DNA of 64,000 bases from JBBRHQ01 sp963738305 (GCA_963738305.1 CAVTVU010000001.1:806001-870000); one strand, 5' to 3'; counted from the first letter of the stretch, positions 23,496 to 33,615 are shown. Notes: generated by a model from the sequence alone, not told the origin. Numbers and translations: made by a program.

Positions 23496-24254
23496 CTAGG
23501 CCCCGCTGGGCTGCGGCTCGCGCGCCTCCCTGGCGCGCCGCCGCCGGTCCTCGAAGCGCAGTAGCGGAACCTGCCAGATCGCCTCGGCGACGATCACGCC
23601 GCTCATCTTCGATTCGCCGGCGCTGCGGTCGCGAAAGGTGATTGGGACCTCCCGCACCGTGAAGCCTGCTGCAAGGGCGCGGTAGGTCACCTCGACCTGG
23701 AAGACGTATCCGTGGCCGGCGATCGAGTCGACGTCCAACGCCTCGATGACCTCCCGCCGAAAGCACTTGAAGCCGCCGGTCAGGTCGCCGACGTCGAGGC
23801 CGAGCACTGCCCGAGCGTAGGCGTTGCCGCCACGGCTGATCGCGCGCCGCAGCGCACTCCAGTCCTCGATCCTGCCGCCCTCGACGTAGCGCGAGCCGAT
23901 CGCCAGGTCCGCCCCCGCGGTGGCCTCGATCAACCGGGGGAGATCGGACGGATCGTGGGAGAAGTCGGCGTCCATCTGCAGGATCAGCCCGGCTCCTCCC
24001 GCCAGCGCGCGGCGGAAGCCCGCCACGTAGGCCGTCCCGAGGCCCTGCTTGGAGCTGCGGTGCAGGACAGCGACGTCGCTGTGGAGGGCGGCGAGCCGAT
24101 CGGCGATCTCCCCGGTGCCGTCCGGGGAGCCGTCGTCGACGATGAGGATCTGGCGCCGGGCCGGCAGGCTCTCCCTCGCCGCGGTGACGATCGCCTCGAT
24201 GTTGGCGGCCTCGTCGTAGGTCGGCAGGACCAACCATGCCTGGGGGGCACTCAC
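23496..24254 (-). CDS. Polyprenol-phosphate mannosyltransferase-like glycosyltransferase (GT2, Dpm1 type)
   Basis: The 252-residue enzyme starts AWLVLPTYDEAANIEAIVTA and has ILIVDDGSPDGTGEIADRL (nucleotide-sugar site), LQMDADFSHDPSDLPRLIEA (DxD metal site) and IGSRYVEGGRIEDWSALRRA. The GGFKCFRREVIEALDVDSIA segment and VPITFRDRSAGESKMSG match polyprenol monophosphomannose synthases such as Ppm1/Dpm1. The GTG start overlaps the stop of the GtrA gene (GTGA). With GtrA and a GT39-like membrane enzyme downstream of one promoter, it probably supplies lipid-linked sugar for envelope glycosylation. Confidence 0.9.
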   Translation of the reverse strand: MSAPQAWLVLPTYDEAANIEAIVTAARESLPARRQILIVDDGSPDGTGEIADRLAALHSDVAVLHRSSKQGLGTAYVAGFRRALAGGAGLILQMDADFSHDPSDLPRLIEATAGADLAIGSRYVEGGRIEDWSALRRAISRGGNAYARAVLGLDVGDLTGGFKCFRREVIEALDVDSIAGHGYVFQVEVTYRALAAGFTVREVPITFRDRSAGESKMSGVIVAEAIWQVPLLRFEDRRRRAREAREPQPSGA

Positions 24255-24673
24255 GTGAACGTCCACAGCTTGTTGCCCGCGAAGTTGAAGGGCATCGCGA
24301 CGGCGACGGCGATCGCCTGCGCCGGCAGCTCGGCGAGCTGGGCGCCAGCCACGAGGACCTCGAGCGCGGCCAGGTTGACCATCAGGGCGGCGACGCTGAC
24401 CGCGAAGAAGCGAGTCGCCTGCCAGCGCGCGGCCACCCGGCCCGGACCGAATGTCCAACGTCGGTTGAGAACGTAGTTGTTGGCTACCGCCACGCAGAAG
24501 GCGCCGGTCGCGGCCGCCGTGTGCTGCACCCCTGCGCCGGTCAAGAACCCGAAGACCGCGAGGTTGAGCAGGTAGCCGGAGGCGCCGACGAGGCTGAACT
24601 TGAGCAGCTGCACCCAGGTCGCTCGCTGCCGGGCGGCGACGCCGATCCGCCCCCGAAGCTCAAGTCGATTCAT
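24251..24673 (-). CDS. GtrA-family membrane protein
   Basis: The 140-residue protein has four transmembrane helices. LLKFSLVGASGYLLNLAVFG at the start and NNYVLNRRWTFGPG in the middle are the GtrA signature, and the C-terminal NFAGNKLWTFT repeats it. GtrA proteins are thought to translocate polyprenol-linked sugars. The gene lies between the glycosyltransferase genes with four-base overlaps on both sides. Confidence 0.92.
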   Translation of the reverse strand: MNRLELRGRIGVAARQRATWVQLLKFSLVGASGYLLNLAVFGFLTGAGVQHTAAATGAFCVAVANNYVLNRRWTFGPGRVAARWQATRFFAVSVAALMVNLAALEVLVAGAQLAELPAQAIAVAVAMPFNFAGNKLWTFT

Positions 24674-26228
24674 GAGACTGTCCCCGAGAGGGTGTTGGCG
24701 ATGTGATCGAGCCGAGTCGCCCGCGGGCCGACGTCGAGCAGGATCGAGTTGACGCGGAACCCTGTTCGCAGTCGGCGGAGATCGCTGAAGCGAACCGTCC
24801 TCGGCCGAGGAGAGCTGTATCGGACCAGGGTCAGGCGATCCTCACGCACCTGCCCGTCCCGGTGAAACCCGAGCGGCCCGGCCGGTCCCCTGCGAGCCGC
24901 CTGGGGCTTGAAGATGACGTCGACCTCGCTGGCCCGGGCCCTTCCGTAGGTGAGGCGCCCGGCGTCGCCGTGCAGGTAGTACTCGAGTGGGGCCGCGGCG
25001 AGCTTCCAGGCGACGATGGCCCGTGCCTTCGGCGAGGTGTCGATCTTGGCCGCCAGGTCGCGCCAGTCCGGCCGCTGCAGGCTTGGCGTCGTGTCCACGT
25101 GGATCGCGAAGGCGAGCCAGTAGGCGCAGAGGACCCCCGCCAGGGCGAGCCCGGCGCGACGCCAACGGCAGGCAGCAAAGCCGGCGGCGGCGACCAGGAG
25201 CAGCGGGACGAGCGCCGGCAGCAGGTTGCGGGCGACCACGTAGTCCCTGCCGGCAAGCGCGGCGCCCACGGCGAGAGCCGCGGTGCCGCCCCCGATCAGG
25301 AGCCCGACGCCTGCGGCTCGGCGGCCGGTCCGCCCAGCGAAGAAGACGGCCAGCACGATCCCGAGGAGGATGATCGCCCCCGGGACGATCGCATAGCCGT
25401 CGCGGGGCCTGTGTCCGATTATCGAGCCGGTCTCGCCGATCATGAAGGTGGCAGCGGCGTGGACTGCTCGCGTCGAGAGCGGACTCGCCGAGATCCAGCC
25501 GATGTGGCGGCGGGTTGATCTGGGCGAGGGCCAGCGGGGCCAGGAGCAGGCCCATCGCGGCGATCCCCGCGACGGCCAGCAGCACCCTCAGCCGCAGCCG
25601 GCTCGCCAGGATCAGCCAGGCGGCCTCGATCGCGATCGGGAAGACCGCGAAGTAGTGGCTGCAAGCGCCAGCGCCGAGAACAGCGACCACAGCAGAAGGT
25701 TCTGGGTCTCGCCGCCGCGCCGAGCGCGCAGGAAGAAGAACAGCGAGGCTGCGGTGAGGACGACCAGCAGCGCGTAGGAGCGCGCTTCCTGGGAGTACCA
25801 GATCAGCATCGGGTTGACGCGACCAGCGCGGCCGCGATCAGTCCGACTCGACGGCTCGATAGCTCCGCACCGATCTGGTAGGCGATCGGGATGGTCGCTG
25901 CGCCGAAGAGGGCCGAGAGCGAGCGCAGCCCGACCTCGCCGGTGCCGAAGAGCTTCGCCCATCCCCAGGCGAGGACGTAGTAGAGGGGCGGGTTGGACTC
26001 GCTCGCCCTCACCTCATGGAGCATGTGGCCGAAGCTCCCCGGGAGCACGCGGGCAGCCGTGATCACCTCGTCGTGGTGGTAGCTCTGGAGGCCCAGCGTC
26101 GAGAAGCGAACCCCCACCCCCACCGCGGCGATCGCCACAAAGCCCCAAGCGGCCGCGGACCCCAGCCCCGCCAGGCTCCATGCGGGGGATCGGATCCCCT
26201 GACGCGATGCGGTTGCCGATTCCACCAC
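24670..26228 (-). pseudogene. GT39-like membrane glycosyltransferase, at least three frameshifts
   Basis: Four consecutive frames together give one polytopic ArnT/PMT-like enzyme of about 520 residues. The first frame (start 26228) contains STLGLQSYHHDEVITAARVL with the conserved acidic site and NPPLYYVLAWGWAKLFGTGE. After shifts near 25815, 25675 and 25505 the protein continues with MLIWYSQEARSYALLVVLTA, SHYFAVFPIAIEAAWLILAS and MIGETGSIIGHRPRDGYAIV. Each shift is explained by one missing base. The C-terminal soluble part is complete and its stop overlaps GtrA. Polyprenol-phosphate sugars from the neighbouring Dpm1-like enzyme are the likely donors. Error and decay cannot be separated from the sequence alone. 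Confidence 0.75.
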
Positions 26229-26282
26229 CCTGAAGGCTGCTGGGCGGTGCTGGCCTTCAGCTAAAGGGGGTGTTAGAGGAAC

Positions 26283-28755
26283 CTAAATGGGGGCGAGCCG
26301 ATCGGATGCGCCGCTCAGGGGGCGCAGCGGTTGCGGGGCGGGGAATGCGCGGGCCCGTAGGAGGCGGGAAGCGGCGGCGGCGGCTGTCGCCCCAGGCGAG
26401 GTTCGGGCGGGGACCGAGACGGTAGGTGAGGCGGGCGCCTCGGGCGAGCGCGCACCAGGTCGTCCACGGGCGGCCGTAGGGGTGGCCGTTGAAGCGCAGC
26501 CCTCGATGTAGGGGTTCCGTGCCGAAGGCGCCCGCGGCCACGCATCAGCACCCGCCTCCGCCCCGCGCAGCCGGATCACCGCCCGCCGGAACAGCGGGCT
26601 GCCGACGGCGAGTAGTCCGACGCCGGGCACCTCGGGGTAGAGGCCGAGCGCGCCGAACACGTACCAGGACCGAGAGCTGCCTAGGTCGTCGTTGCCGGGG
26701 TAGCCGGCCGGGGATGGTGCCATAGAGGCGGAGGATCGCCCGCCGCACCGCGGCCTGCGTCTTGAACGGGCGCCGCGTCCAGTCATACAGCCAGGGCACG
26801 TTGAGGGTGGGCTCGTTGCCGAGCAGGGCGTGGTCGTGTGGGTGGCGCCGCCGCCGCCGTTGAGCTGGCGCAGGAAGCGGTCGAGGCGGATCGCGGCCGC
26901 GGTCCGATCGCCGATCGCGCCGAAAGAGGCCGGCCGGGTCGTGGGGGACCATCCAGCGTGTACTGAAAGGAGTCGCCCTCGACGAAGCCCGCCGCCCCCG
27001 AGGTTGTCGTAGTGGTGGCGGAAAGGCGCCATTTGCGTAACGCGGCTCGATCTTGCCGGCTGTGGCGGTTCGAAGAGGCGGCGCCAGTTCCTGAGCGCGG
27101 CGGATGAAAGCGCTCGTATGCGCGCGCTGTCGCCGGCGAAGCGAGCGGCGAACTGGGCGATCGCGAAATCGTCGACCGCGTACTCCAGGGTGGTCGCGGC
27201 CGAGCCCCAGACGGCGTCGGGGCTGCCGTAGATCGAGTTGGCGTTGCGGACGGTTGGTGTCGAGGTCGAAGGGAACGTAGCCGTGGGCCAGGTAGGGCGC
27301 CAGGCCCTGGCGCTCGAGGTATTCGCCGTTGGCGCTGCGGCAAGCCGTCGGCGCTCCCTTCAGCATCGCGTCCAGAGCGGCGCTGCGGTCGAAGCCGCGA
27401 GGCGCCGAAGGCGGCGGCGGAGGCGATGATCGGGTCGGCCGAGTCGCCGACCATCGTCATGCTCTGCCCGTTGGCGTAGGGCCAGCGCGGCAGGCAGCCG
27501 CTCTGCGTCGGCGTCGGCGAGCAGCGAGGCGACCATGTCGCTCGCCCGGCCCGGGGCCAGGATCGAGAGCAGCTGGATCTGGCTGCGGTAGGTGTCCCAG
27601 CCGGAGAAGTCGGCGTACTGGGTGCGGCCGCCGGCGCGGTGGACTTGCCCGTCCATGCCGAGGATAGGCGCCGCCGGCGTCGTTGAAGGTCCGCGGCGCC
27701 AGGCAGGCGTGGTAGAGCGCCGTGTAGAAGGTGTCGAGGTTGCGGCGCGGTGCCGCCGCTGACGCGGATCCGTCCCAGTGCCCGGTTCCAAGCGCCGGCT
27801 CGTTGCACGCGGCGACCGCGGCCGAAGTCAGAGGCCGCGGTTTTCGGCGGCGAGGTTGGCGCGGGCGCCCTCGACGCTGACGAAGGAGACGCCGACCCGG
27901 GCGTTGACGACGCGGTTGCGGCGGGTGTCGAAGGTCGACGTAGGCCCCGGCCTCGGCGCTGGTCTTCGAGGCAACGGTCGAGGGGCGCTTGCGCGTCGGC
28001 TGGCGGCTTTTCCGCGCCGGTGAAGCGCCTGCCGCCCCCAGGTGCCGAAGCGCGTCGAAGGGCCGGTTGAAGCGGGCGTAGAAGTAGACCCGGTAGCGGG
28101 GTCGCTGGGCGCAGAAGTAGCCGCTGGAGGCGACTGCCGTGATCTCGCGCCGGCCGGGACGATCTGGACCGCGGCGAAGTCGTCGGCTGGGCGCTGCCGC
28201 CGGCGTTGACGAGCACGCTGGCGTGATGGCTGCGCGGGAAGGTGAAGCGGGCCATCCCGGTGCGCGTCGTCGCGGTCAGCTCGGCACGGATCGGCGCCGG
28301 CTGGACGGGGTTGAGCGGAACCTCGTAGTAGCCCGGCGAGGCCCGCTCGCGGGCGTGGGTGAAGCCGGGCCGGAAACGGGCGCCGAGGCCGGGGGCGCCG
28401 TGGGGCGCCGGGGAGTCGGTGATCGGCTCGGTGCGTCGGGAGGAAGGGGAAGTCGCCGTAGAGGGCGCAGCCGGCACCGCTGAGATGGGTGAGGCTGAAC
28501 CCCTTGATATGGCCGTCGCGGTAGTCATAGCCGCCCCGAGTGCCGGTCCGATGGAGAGCGTGTCGGGGCTCCACTGGACCATGCCGAACGGGGCCGCCGC
28601 GCCGGGGAAATCGTGGCCGCCACCAAAGGTCCGTGGCCGGGGCGGGTGCCGGCGAATGGCGCGACGTAGCGGCTCGGGCCGTCCGCAAGGGCGGGCGCGG
28701 GGCCGGCGGCGAAAACCAGAGCCGTTGCAAGCAGGGATGTGGTCGCACGCCTCAC
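26283..28755 (-). pseudogene. GH92 alpha-mannosidase-like gene, heavily frameshifted
   Basis: The start at 28755 encodes a signal peptide (ATTSLLATALVFAAGPAPALA) and then GTRPGHG. Family motifs follow in different frames, in order: GGGHDFPGAAAPFGMVQWSP, GGYDYRDGHIKGFSLTHLSG, AGCALYGDFPFLP, NLDTFYTALYHACLAPRTF, TQYADFSGWDTYRSQIQLLS, MVGDSADPIIASAAAFGA and SWYVFGALGLYPEVPGVG. This order is that of secreted GH92 exo-acting alpha-mannosidases. I estimate roughly a dozen frame changes within 2.5 kb, far more than anywhere else in the window, while the correct frame never meets an in-frame stop between shifts. It could trim mannosylated glycans in partnership with the mannosyltransferase genes beside it. 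Confidence 0.75.
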
Positions 28756-28822
28756 TCGGGCGCGAAACCGTAGTGACCGATCCTAAGGACGGCCACAGCC
28801 GGCCATCGACTAGGCTCGAACG

Positions 28823-29053
28823 ATGAACGCGAAGGAGTGGATCGACGCCTACGCGGAGCGGGCCGGGATCGAGACTCCCTCGAGCGACGAGTTCAGCGCG
28901 ATCCTCGATCTCGCCGCCGAGGCCGCCCATGCCTCGGAGCGGGTCGCCGCCCCGGCCGCCTGCTGGGTCGCCGCGAAGGCGGGGCTGCCGCTGGACGAGG
29001 CGCTCACCGCGGCGCGCGAGGTCTCCGCCGCCGGCGGCGACCGCCAGGACTGA
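28823..29053 (+). CDS. DUF6457-like small protein
   Basis: The 76-residue protein reads MNAKEWIDAYAERAGIETPS at its start and has ILDLAAEAAHASERVAAPAA followed by CWVAAKAGLPLDEAL. This pattern matches the small actinobacterial DUF6457 family of unknown function. It is helical, soluble and acidic. It is the first gene of a plus-strand group leading into the VOC protein and carboxylase genes. Confidence 0.75.
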   Translation: MNAKEWIDAYAERAGIETPSSDEFSAILDLAAEAAHASERVAAPAACWVAAKAGLPLDEALTAAREVSAAGGDRQD

Positions 29054-29073
29054 GTGAGGGCGAAGGCGAGGTG

Positions 29074-29514
29074 ATGCCGGCAGCCGGGCCGGCCGCGCTG
29101 GAGGGAGTCCTCGAAACGGTCCTCTACCACGAGCCCGGCGAGACCGAGGCGATGCTGGAGCTCTACCGCGATCTGCTCGGCCTGCAGGTCGTCGCGGAGT
29201 GGGAGGACGGAAGCGCGCTACGCGTGGGCAGCGGGCTGATCCTGCTCTTCGATCGCGTGGCGCTGGCCCGTCGCTCCGGGCCTATCTCCGAGCACGGCTC
29301 GAGCGGCGCCTCGCACGTCGCGCTGCTCGCGCCGCCCGGGGACTACGAGGGCTGGCGCGAGGGCCTGCGCGCCACGGGGCTCGAGATCGTTCACGAGCAG
29401 GAGTGGAGCGCCGGGCGGCGCTCGTTCTACTTCCGCGATCCCGCGGGGAACCTGATCGAGATCGCGGGCGGCGACATCTGGCCCGCGGCCGCGGCGCCCG
29501 GTGGCGAGGGGTGA
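29074..29514 (+). CDS. VOC-family (glyoxalase/bleomycin-resistance fold) protein
   Basis: The 146-residue protein has paired beta-alpha-beta-beta-beta modules: LETVLYHEPGETEAMLELYR, then DLLGLQVVAEWEDGSALRVG, and in the second half SHVALLAPPGDYEGWREGLR followed by RSFYFRDPAGNLIEIAGGDI. FRDPAGNLIEI is the classic VOC metal-ligand motif. ATG 29074 follows a GAGG-type ribosome-binding site; GTG at 29071 is an alternative. Its stop overlaps the GTG of the carboxylase gene, which hints at a role in CoA-ester metabolism, such as a methylmalonyl-CoA epimerase-like step, but that is inference. Confidence 0.85.
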   Translation: MPAAGPAALEGVLETVLYHEPGETEAMLELYRDLLGLQVVAEWEDGSALRVGSGLILLFDRVALARRSGPISEHGSSGASHVALLAPPGDYEGWREGLRATGLEIVHEQEWSAGRRSFYFRDPAGNLIEIAGGDIWPAAAAPGGEG

Positions 29515-31079
29515 GCTGGCAGCCCGAGATCGACGAGTTGCGTCGTCGCGAGGCGCTCGCCCGCGAGCTGGGCGGGCCCGAGCGGGTCGAGCGCCAGCAT
29601 GCCAGCGGCCGCCTCACCGTGCGTGAGCGAATCGAGCGCCTGCTCGACGAGGGGAGATTCGACGAGACCGGGGCGGTCGCCGGCGTCGGCAGCTACGGCG
29701 ACGAGGGTGACCTGGAGTCCTTCACCCCGGCCAACATGGTGATCGGCCGCGGCCGAATCGATGGCAGGAGGGTCGCCGTCCAGGGTGACGACTTCACAGT
29801 CCGCGGTGGCGCCGCCGACGCGGCGATCTGGCGCAAGATGGTCTACGCCGAGCAGCTGGCGGCCGAGATGAGGATTCCGCTGGTTCGGCTCGTCGACGGC
29901 ACCGGTGGCGGGGGCAGCGTCAAGTCGCTGGAGCAGATGGGCTTCACCTACGTGCCCCAGGTCCCCGGCTGGGAGGTCGCCGTCTCGAACCTCTCCCAGG
30001 TGCCGGTCGTCGCCGCGGCGCTCGGGCCATGTGCCGGGCTCGGGGCGGCGCGCGTCGTCGCCTCGCACTTCAGCGTCATCGTCCGCGACACCGCCCAGCT
30101 CTTCGTCGCCGGGCCACCAGTGGTGGCGATGGCGGGGATGGGCGAGGCACCCGGCAAGGAGGAGCTGGGAGGGGCGCGCATGCAGACCGCGGCCGGTGCA
30201 GTCGACAACGAGGCCGTCGACGAGGAGGACGCTCTGGCGCAGATCCGCCGCTTCCTCTCCTACCTCCCCGGTAGCGTCTGGGAGGCGCCGCCTTGTGTGA
30301 GGCCCGCCTCCGACCCGACAGAGCGTCGCGAGGAGGAGCTGCTGGGGATCGTCCCGCGCGACCCGCGCAAGACCTACGAGATGCGGCGGATCCTGGAGCT
30401 GGTCTTCGACCGCGAATCCCTCTTCGAGATGGGCCGGCGCTTCGGCCGACCGCTGATCACTGCGCTCGCCCGCCTCGACGGGCGCCCGGTCGGCGTCCTC
30501 GCCTCCGATCCCAAGGCCTACGGAGGCGGGCTCGACGCGGACGCCTCGGAGAAGATGACCCGCTTCGTCGATGTCTGCGACCAGTTCCGCCTGCCGGTGG
30601 TCAACCTGGTCGATCAGCCCGGCTTCGTGGTCGGAACCGCCGCCGAGAAGCGGGGGACGATGCGTCGCGGGACCCGCGCCTACGTCGCCGTCTACCAGGC
30701 GACCGTGCCCTGGGTCTCGGTGCTGGTGCGAAAGGTCTACGGGATCGCCGGGTCAGCCGCCGGTGACGCCTCGCGGCTCAACCTGCGCTATGCGTGGCCG
30801 TCGGGGAACTGGGGCTCGCTGCCCCTGGCGGGTGGGCTCGAGGCCGCCTACCGGCGCGAGCTGGAGGCCGCCGAGGACCCGGCGGCGCTGCGGGCGCAGA
30901 TCGAGGCCCGCCTCAGCGCGGTCACCTCACCCTTCCGCACCGCCGAGCGCTTCTTCGTGGAGGAGATCATCGACCCTCGCGACACCCGGCCGATTCTCTG
31001 CGACTGGGCGGAGCGCGCCCACGAGTTGATCCGGCAGGAGCTGCCGGGAGGGCCGAAGGCGCGCGGCCTGCGGCCCTGA
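29511..31079 (+). CDS. Acyl-CoA carboxylase, carboxyltransferase beta subunit
   Basis: The 522-residue protein belongs to the propionyl/acetyl/methylcrotonyl-CoA carboxyltransferase family. Evidence includes RLTVRERIERLLDEGRFDE near the start, the oxyanion region RLVDGTGGGGSVKSLEQMG, GPPVVAMAGMGEAPGKEELG, and the second-domain motifs LVDQPGFVVGTAAEKRGTMR and VRKVYGIAGSAAGDASRLNL. Length fits single-chain beta subunits. It transfers carboxyl from biotin to an acyl-CoA; the biotin-bearing alpha subunit is not in the window. GTG at 29511 overlaps the VOC gene stop (GTGA). Confidence 0.92.
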   Translation: MSWQPEIDELRRREALARELGGPERVERQHASGRLTVRERIERLLDEGRFDETGAVAGVGSYGDEGDLESFTPANMVIGRGRIDGRRVAVQGDDFTVRGGAADAAIWRKMVYAEQLAAEMRIPLVRLVDGTGGGGSVKSLEQMGFTYVPQVPGWEVAVSNLSQVPVVAAALGPCAGLGAARVVASHFSVIVRDTAQLFVAGPPVVAMAGMGEAPGKEELGGARMQTAAGAVDNEAVDEEDALAQIRRFLSYLPGSVWEAPPCVRPASDPTERREEELLGIVPRDPRKTYEMRRILELVFDRESLFEMGRRFGRPLITALARLDGRPVGVLASDPKAYGGGLDADASEKMTRFVDVCDQFRLPVVNLVDQPGFVVGTAAEKRGTMRRGTRAYVAVYQATVPWVSVLVRKVYGIAGSAAGDASRLNLRYAWPSGNWGSLPLAGGLEAAYRRELEAAEDPAALRAQIEARLSAVTSPFRTAERFFVEEIIDPRDTRPILCDWAERAHELIRQELPGGPKARGLRP

Positions 31080-31108
31080 GCGAGCCCTGACCACGGCGAG
31101 AGGAGCCC

Positions 31109-31453
31109 ATGGAGACATCGAACGAGCAGCACGAGGGGCGGAAGATCATCGTGATCGGCCGGGTTGCCTGCCGGCCCGATCAACGTCGGGAGCTGGTCTC
31201 CCTGCTCGAAGGCATGCAGGAGCGCTCGCGGCTGGAGGAGGGCTGCCTCAGCTACGGCTTCTTCGAGGCGATCGAGTCCCCGAACAGCTTCATCGCGGTC
31301 GAGGAGTGGGCCTCGCGGGAGGCGCTCGACCGCCATTTCGCCCAGGCGCACCTGGCCGAATTCGCCGCCAAGCTGCCCGCGGCGATCGACGCCACGCCTT
31401 CGGTGGAGCTGAACGAGATCGCCGACGTCTCCCCCTTCCCGGGCGCCGGCTGA
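31109..31453 (+). CDS. Antibiotic biosynthesis monooxygenase (ABM) domain protein
   Basis: The 114-residue protein begins with a polar tail, then KIIVIGRVACRPDQRRELVS, LEEGCLSYGFFEAIESPNSF, IAVEEWASREALDRHFAQAH and LAEFAAKLPAAID. This is the dimeric ferredoxin-like ABM fold of quinone or heme-degrading monooxygenases such as YgiN. ATG 31109 follows GGCGAGAGGAG. It is 29 bases after the carboxylase gene and ends at a strong hairpin. Confidence 0.88.
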   Translation: METSNEQHEGRKIIVIGRVACRPDQRRELVSLLEGMQERSRLEEGCLSYGFFEAIESPNSFIAVEEWASREALDRHFAQAHLAEFAAKLPAAIDATPSVELNEIADVSPFPGAG

Positions 31454-31465
31454 CACCACGCACCG

Positions 31466-31512
31466 TCGAGTGGACGAGAACGGGAGTTATTTCCCCGTTT
31501 TCGGCCACTCGA
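31466..31512. terminator. Long bidirectional hairpin terminator
   Basis: TCGAGTGGACGAGAACGGG at 31466-31484 pairs with 31494-31512 over 19 positions with two mismatches and a nine-base AT-rich loop. It lies between the convergent ABM and kinase genes and overlaps the last codons of the kinase. Confidence 0.65.
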
Positions 31513-32915
31513 CCTGTTCGGTGGCAGAGCTCGATGCCCCTGACCGCCCGCCGGCGAAATAGATCCGCAGGAGGGCGCCGCCCCCGGGGGCATTCTCGGC
31601 ACTCAGGGCGGCGCCGTGGGCCTCGGCGATCTCCCGCACGATCGCCAGGCCCAGGCCCGAGCCCTGCATCCCGCGCGCTTCGCGCGCCCGGTGGAAGCGA
31701 TCGAAGACGAAGGGCAGGTCCTCCGCGGGGATTCCCGGCCCGTGGTCTCGCACGACCAGCTCGCCGGCGCGCAGCGTGACCTCGACCAGCCCTCCCGGGC
31801 CGCTCCACTTGGCGGCGTTGCCGAGGAGGTTGGTGACGGCGCGGCCGAGTTGCTCGGAATCGCCGCGGACGGTGAATGGCTCGAGCTCGGCTGCGAAGTG
31901 GAGCTGCGGCGCGTGGCGGCGAGCCCTGCTGATCGCCTCGGCCACGACCGCCTCCAGCGCGACGTCCTCGCTGATCGCCTCGCGCTCCCCCCGGCGCGCC
32001 AGCTCGACCAGGTCCTCGACCAGCAGGGTCAGCTCGTCGACCTGCCCGAGGAGGTCGGCGCTCAGCTCGCGGCGGTCCTGAGCGCCGAGGTCGGGCTCGC
32101 GGAGCAGCACCTCGAGATTGGTCTTGACCGAGGCCAGAGGCGTGCGCAGCTCGTGCGATGCGTCCGAGCACCAGGCGACGCTGGGCGAGTACCGAGGACT
32201 CGAGCGCGTCGAGGGTGGAGTTGTAGGTGCGGGCCAAGCGGCCGAGCTCGTCGTCGCCACCCTCGGGCAGGCGCCGGCTCGGGTCGGCGCCTGCAGCGAC
32301 CGACTCGGTCTCCTCCGTGAAGCGGCGCACCGGCGCCAGCGAGGCCCGCGAGACGGCGCCGCCCAGCACCGCGGCGAGGACGATCCCGACGACCGTGATC
32401 GCGACGAGGATGACGAGGAGGTCCGAAAGGACCTGGTCGACCTCGTCCAGCGGGCGGGCGACCTGGATCGCACCGCCGCCCGGGAGCGGGGCGGTGAGGA
32501 TGCGCAGATGGTCTCCGGCGACCGTGCGATCGACGATCTGCGTCTCACCGCTGCCGGAGGCAATCGCGCGGTCGGCGGCGCTCACGGGCAGCCGCGGCCC
32601 GGGACCGCTGATCGCCCGCCCGCCCGGGCCGATCAGCTGCACCACGCCCGTCGCTCCCCCGAAGCGGGCCGCCTCGGGGCTCGCCGGGGGAACCCGGCCC
32701 TGAGGCGGCGCCAGCGGTGGCGCTCCCCGGGGCGGGGCCGTCCCGGGCGCGCCCGCCGGGGCGCTGCGGGCCGCTGCGGCGCGCTCCCGCAGGGAGGAAT
32801 CGACCTCGCCTCGCAGCTTCGACCGGACCGCGACGTAGGCCCCGACCGAGGCGAGGACGATCGCTATCGCCACCGCCAGCGCCGAGGTCAGCGCCAGCCG
32901 CCGGGAGATGCTCAC
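31487..32915 (-). pseudogene. Two-component sensor histidine kinase, one frameshift
   Basis: The N-terminal frame (start 32915) has helix one (ALTSALAVAIAIVLASVGAY), a Pro/Ala-rich sensor loop, helix two (LLVILVAITVVGIVLAAVLG) and HAMP (LAPVRRFTEETESVAAGADP). It reaches QRRLV near 32160, and the phospho-acceptor box then continues in another frame as SDASHELRTPLASVKTNLEV. ATPase motifs follow (NLLGNAAKWSGPGG, DHGPGIPAED, GSGLGLAIVREIAEAHG). The shift is one extra base, or two missing, within the HELR approach. The joined protein is about 475 residues. Its start overlaps the response regulator stop (ATGA), and they form one system. Confidence 0.82.
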
Positions 32916-33592
32916 GCCGTCTCCCGCAGCACGTAGCCGACCCCGCGCACCGTCTGGATCAGGCGCGGCTCATCACCTGCCTCGAGCTTGCGTCGCAGGT
33001 AGCCGATGTAGACCCCGAGCGAGTTCGAGGTCTCGCCGAAGTCATAGCCCCAGACCCGCTCGTTGATCAGCGAGCGCGAGAGCACCTGGCCGGGGTTCCG
33101 CATCAACAGCTCCAGCAGGGAGAACTCGGTCCTGGTCAGCTCGACCGCCCGGCCGCCGATCGTCACCAGCCGCGCGCCGAGGTCGACCGAGAGCGGTCCG
33201 AAGCGGAGTCGCTCGCCGGCCGAGCCCTCCCCGGGGCCACGGCGAAGCAGCGCCCGCAGGCGCGCCAGCAGCTCCTCGAGCGCGAAGGGCTTGACCAGGT
33301 AGTCGTCGGCACCGGCGTCGAGCCCGGCGACGCGGTCGCTGACGGTCTCGCGGGCGGTCAGCATCAGCACCGGGGTCCGATCGCCGGCGGCGCGCAGCCG
33401 GCGGCAGACCTCGAGCCCGTCGATGCCGGGCATCAGCACGTCGAGGAGGATCGCGTCGACCCGGTCGGTGTGAAGCGCCGAGATCGCCTCCTCGCCGCTC
33501 GCGGCCTCGCTCACCCCGTAGCCCTCGAGCGCGAGGGCACGGCGGACGGCCGAGCGCAGCGCCGGCTCGTCGTCGACGATCATCACCTGCAT
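32912..33592 (-). CDS. OmpR/PhoB-family response regulator
   Basis: The 226-residue protein has receiver motifs MQVMIVDDEPALRSAVRRAL, AILLDVLMPGIDGLEVCRRL, LMLTARETVSDR and DDYLVKPFALEELLARLRAL. The winged helix follows with LTRTEFSLLELLMRNPGQVL, SNSLGVYIGYLRRKLEAGD and IQTVRGVGYVLR. It resembles the PrrA/MprA branch. ATG at 33592 begins the conserved receiver; a GTG at 33646 would add a tail without similarity. Its partner is the frameshifted kinase immediately downstream. Confidence 0.92.
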   Translation of the reverse strand: MQVMIVDDEPALRSAVRRALALEGYGVSEAASGEEAISALHTDRVDAILLDVLMPGIDGLEVCRRLRAAGDRTPVLMLTARETVSDRVAGLDAGADDYLVKPFALEELLARLRALLRRGPGEGSAGERLRFGPLSVDLGARLVTIGGRAVELTRTEFSLLELLMRNPGQVLSRSLINERVWGYDFGETSNSLGVYIGYLRRKLEAGDEPRLIQTVRGVGYVLRETA

Positions 33593-33615
33593 GGCAGAAG
33601 GATCGGGGATCCGCC

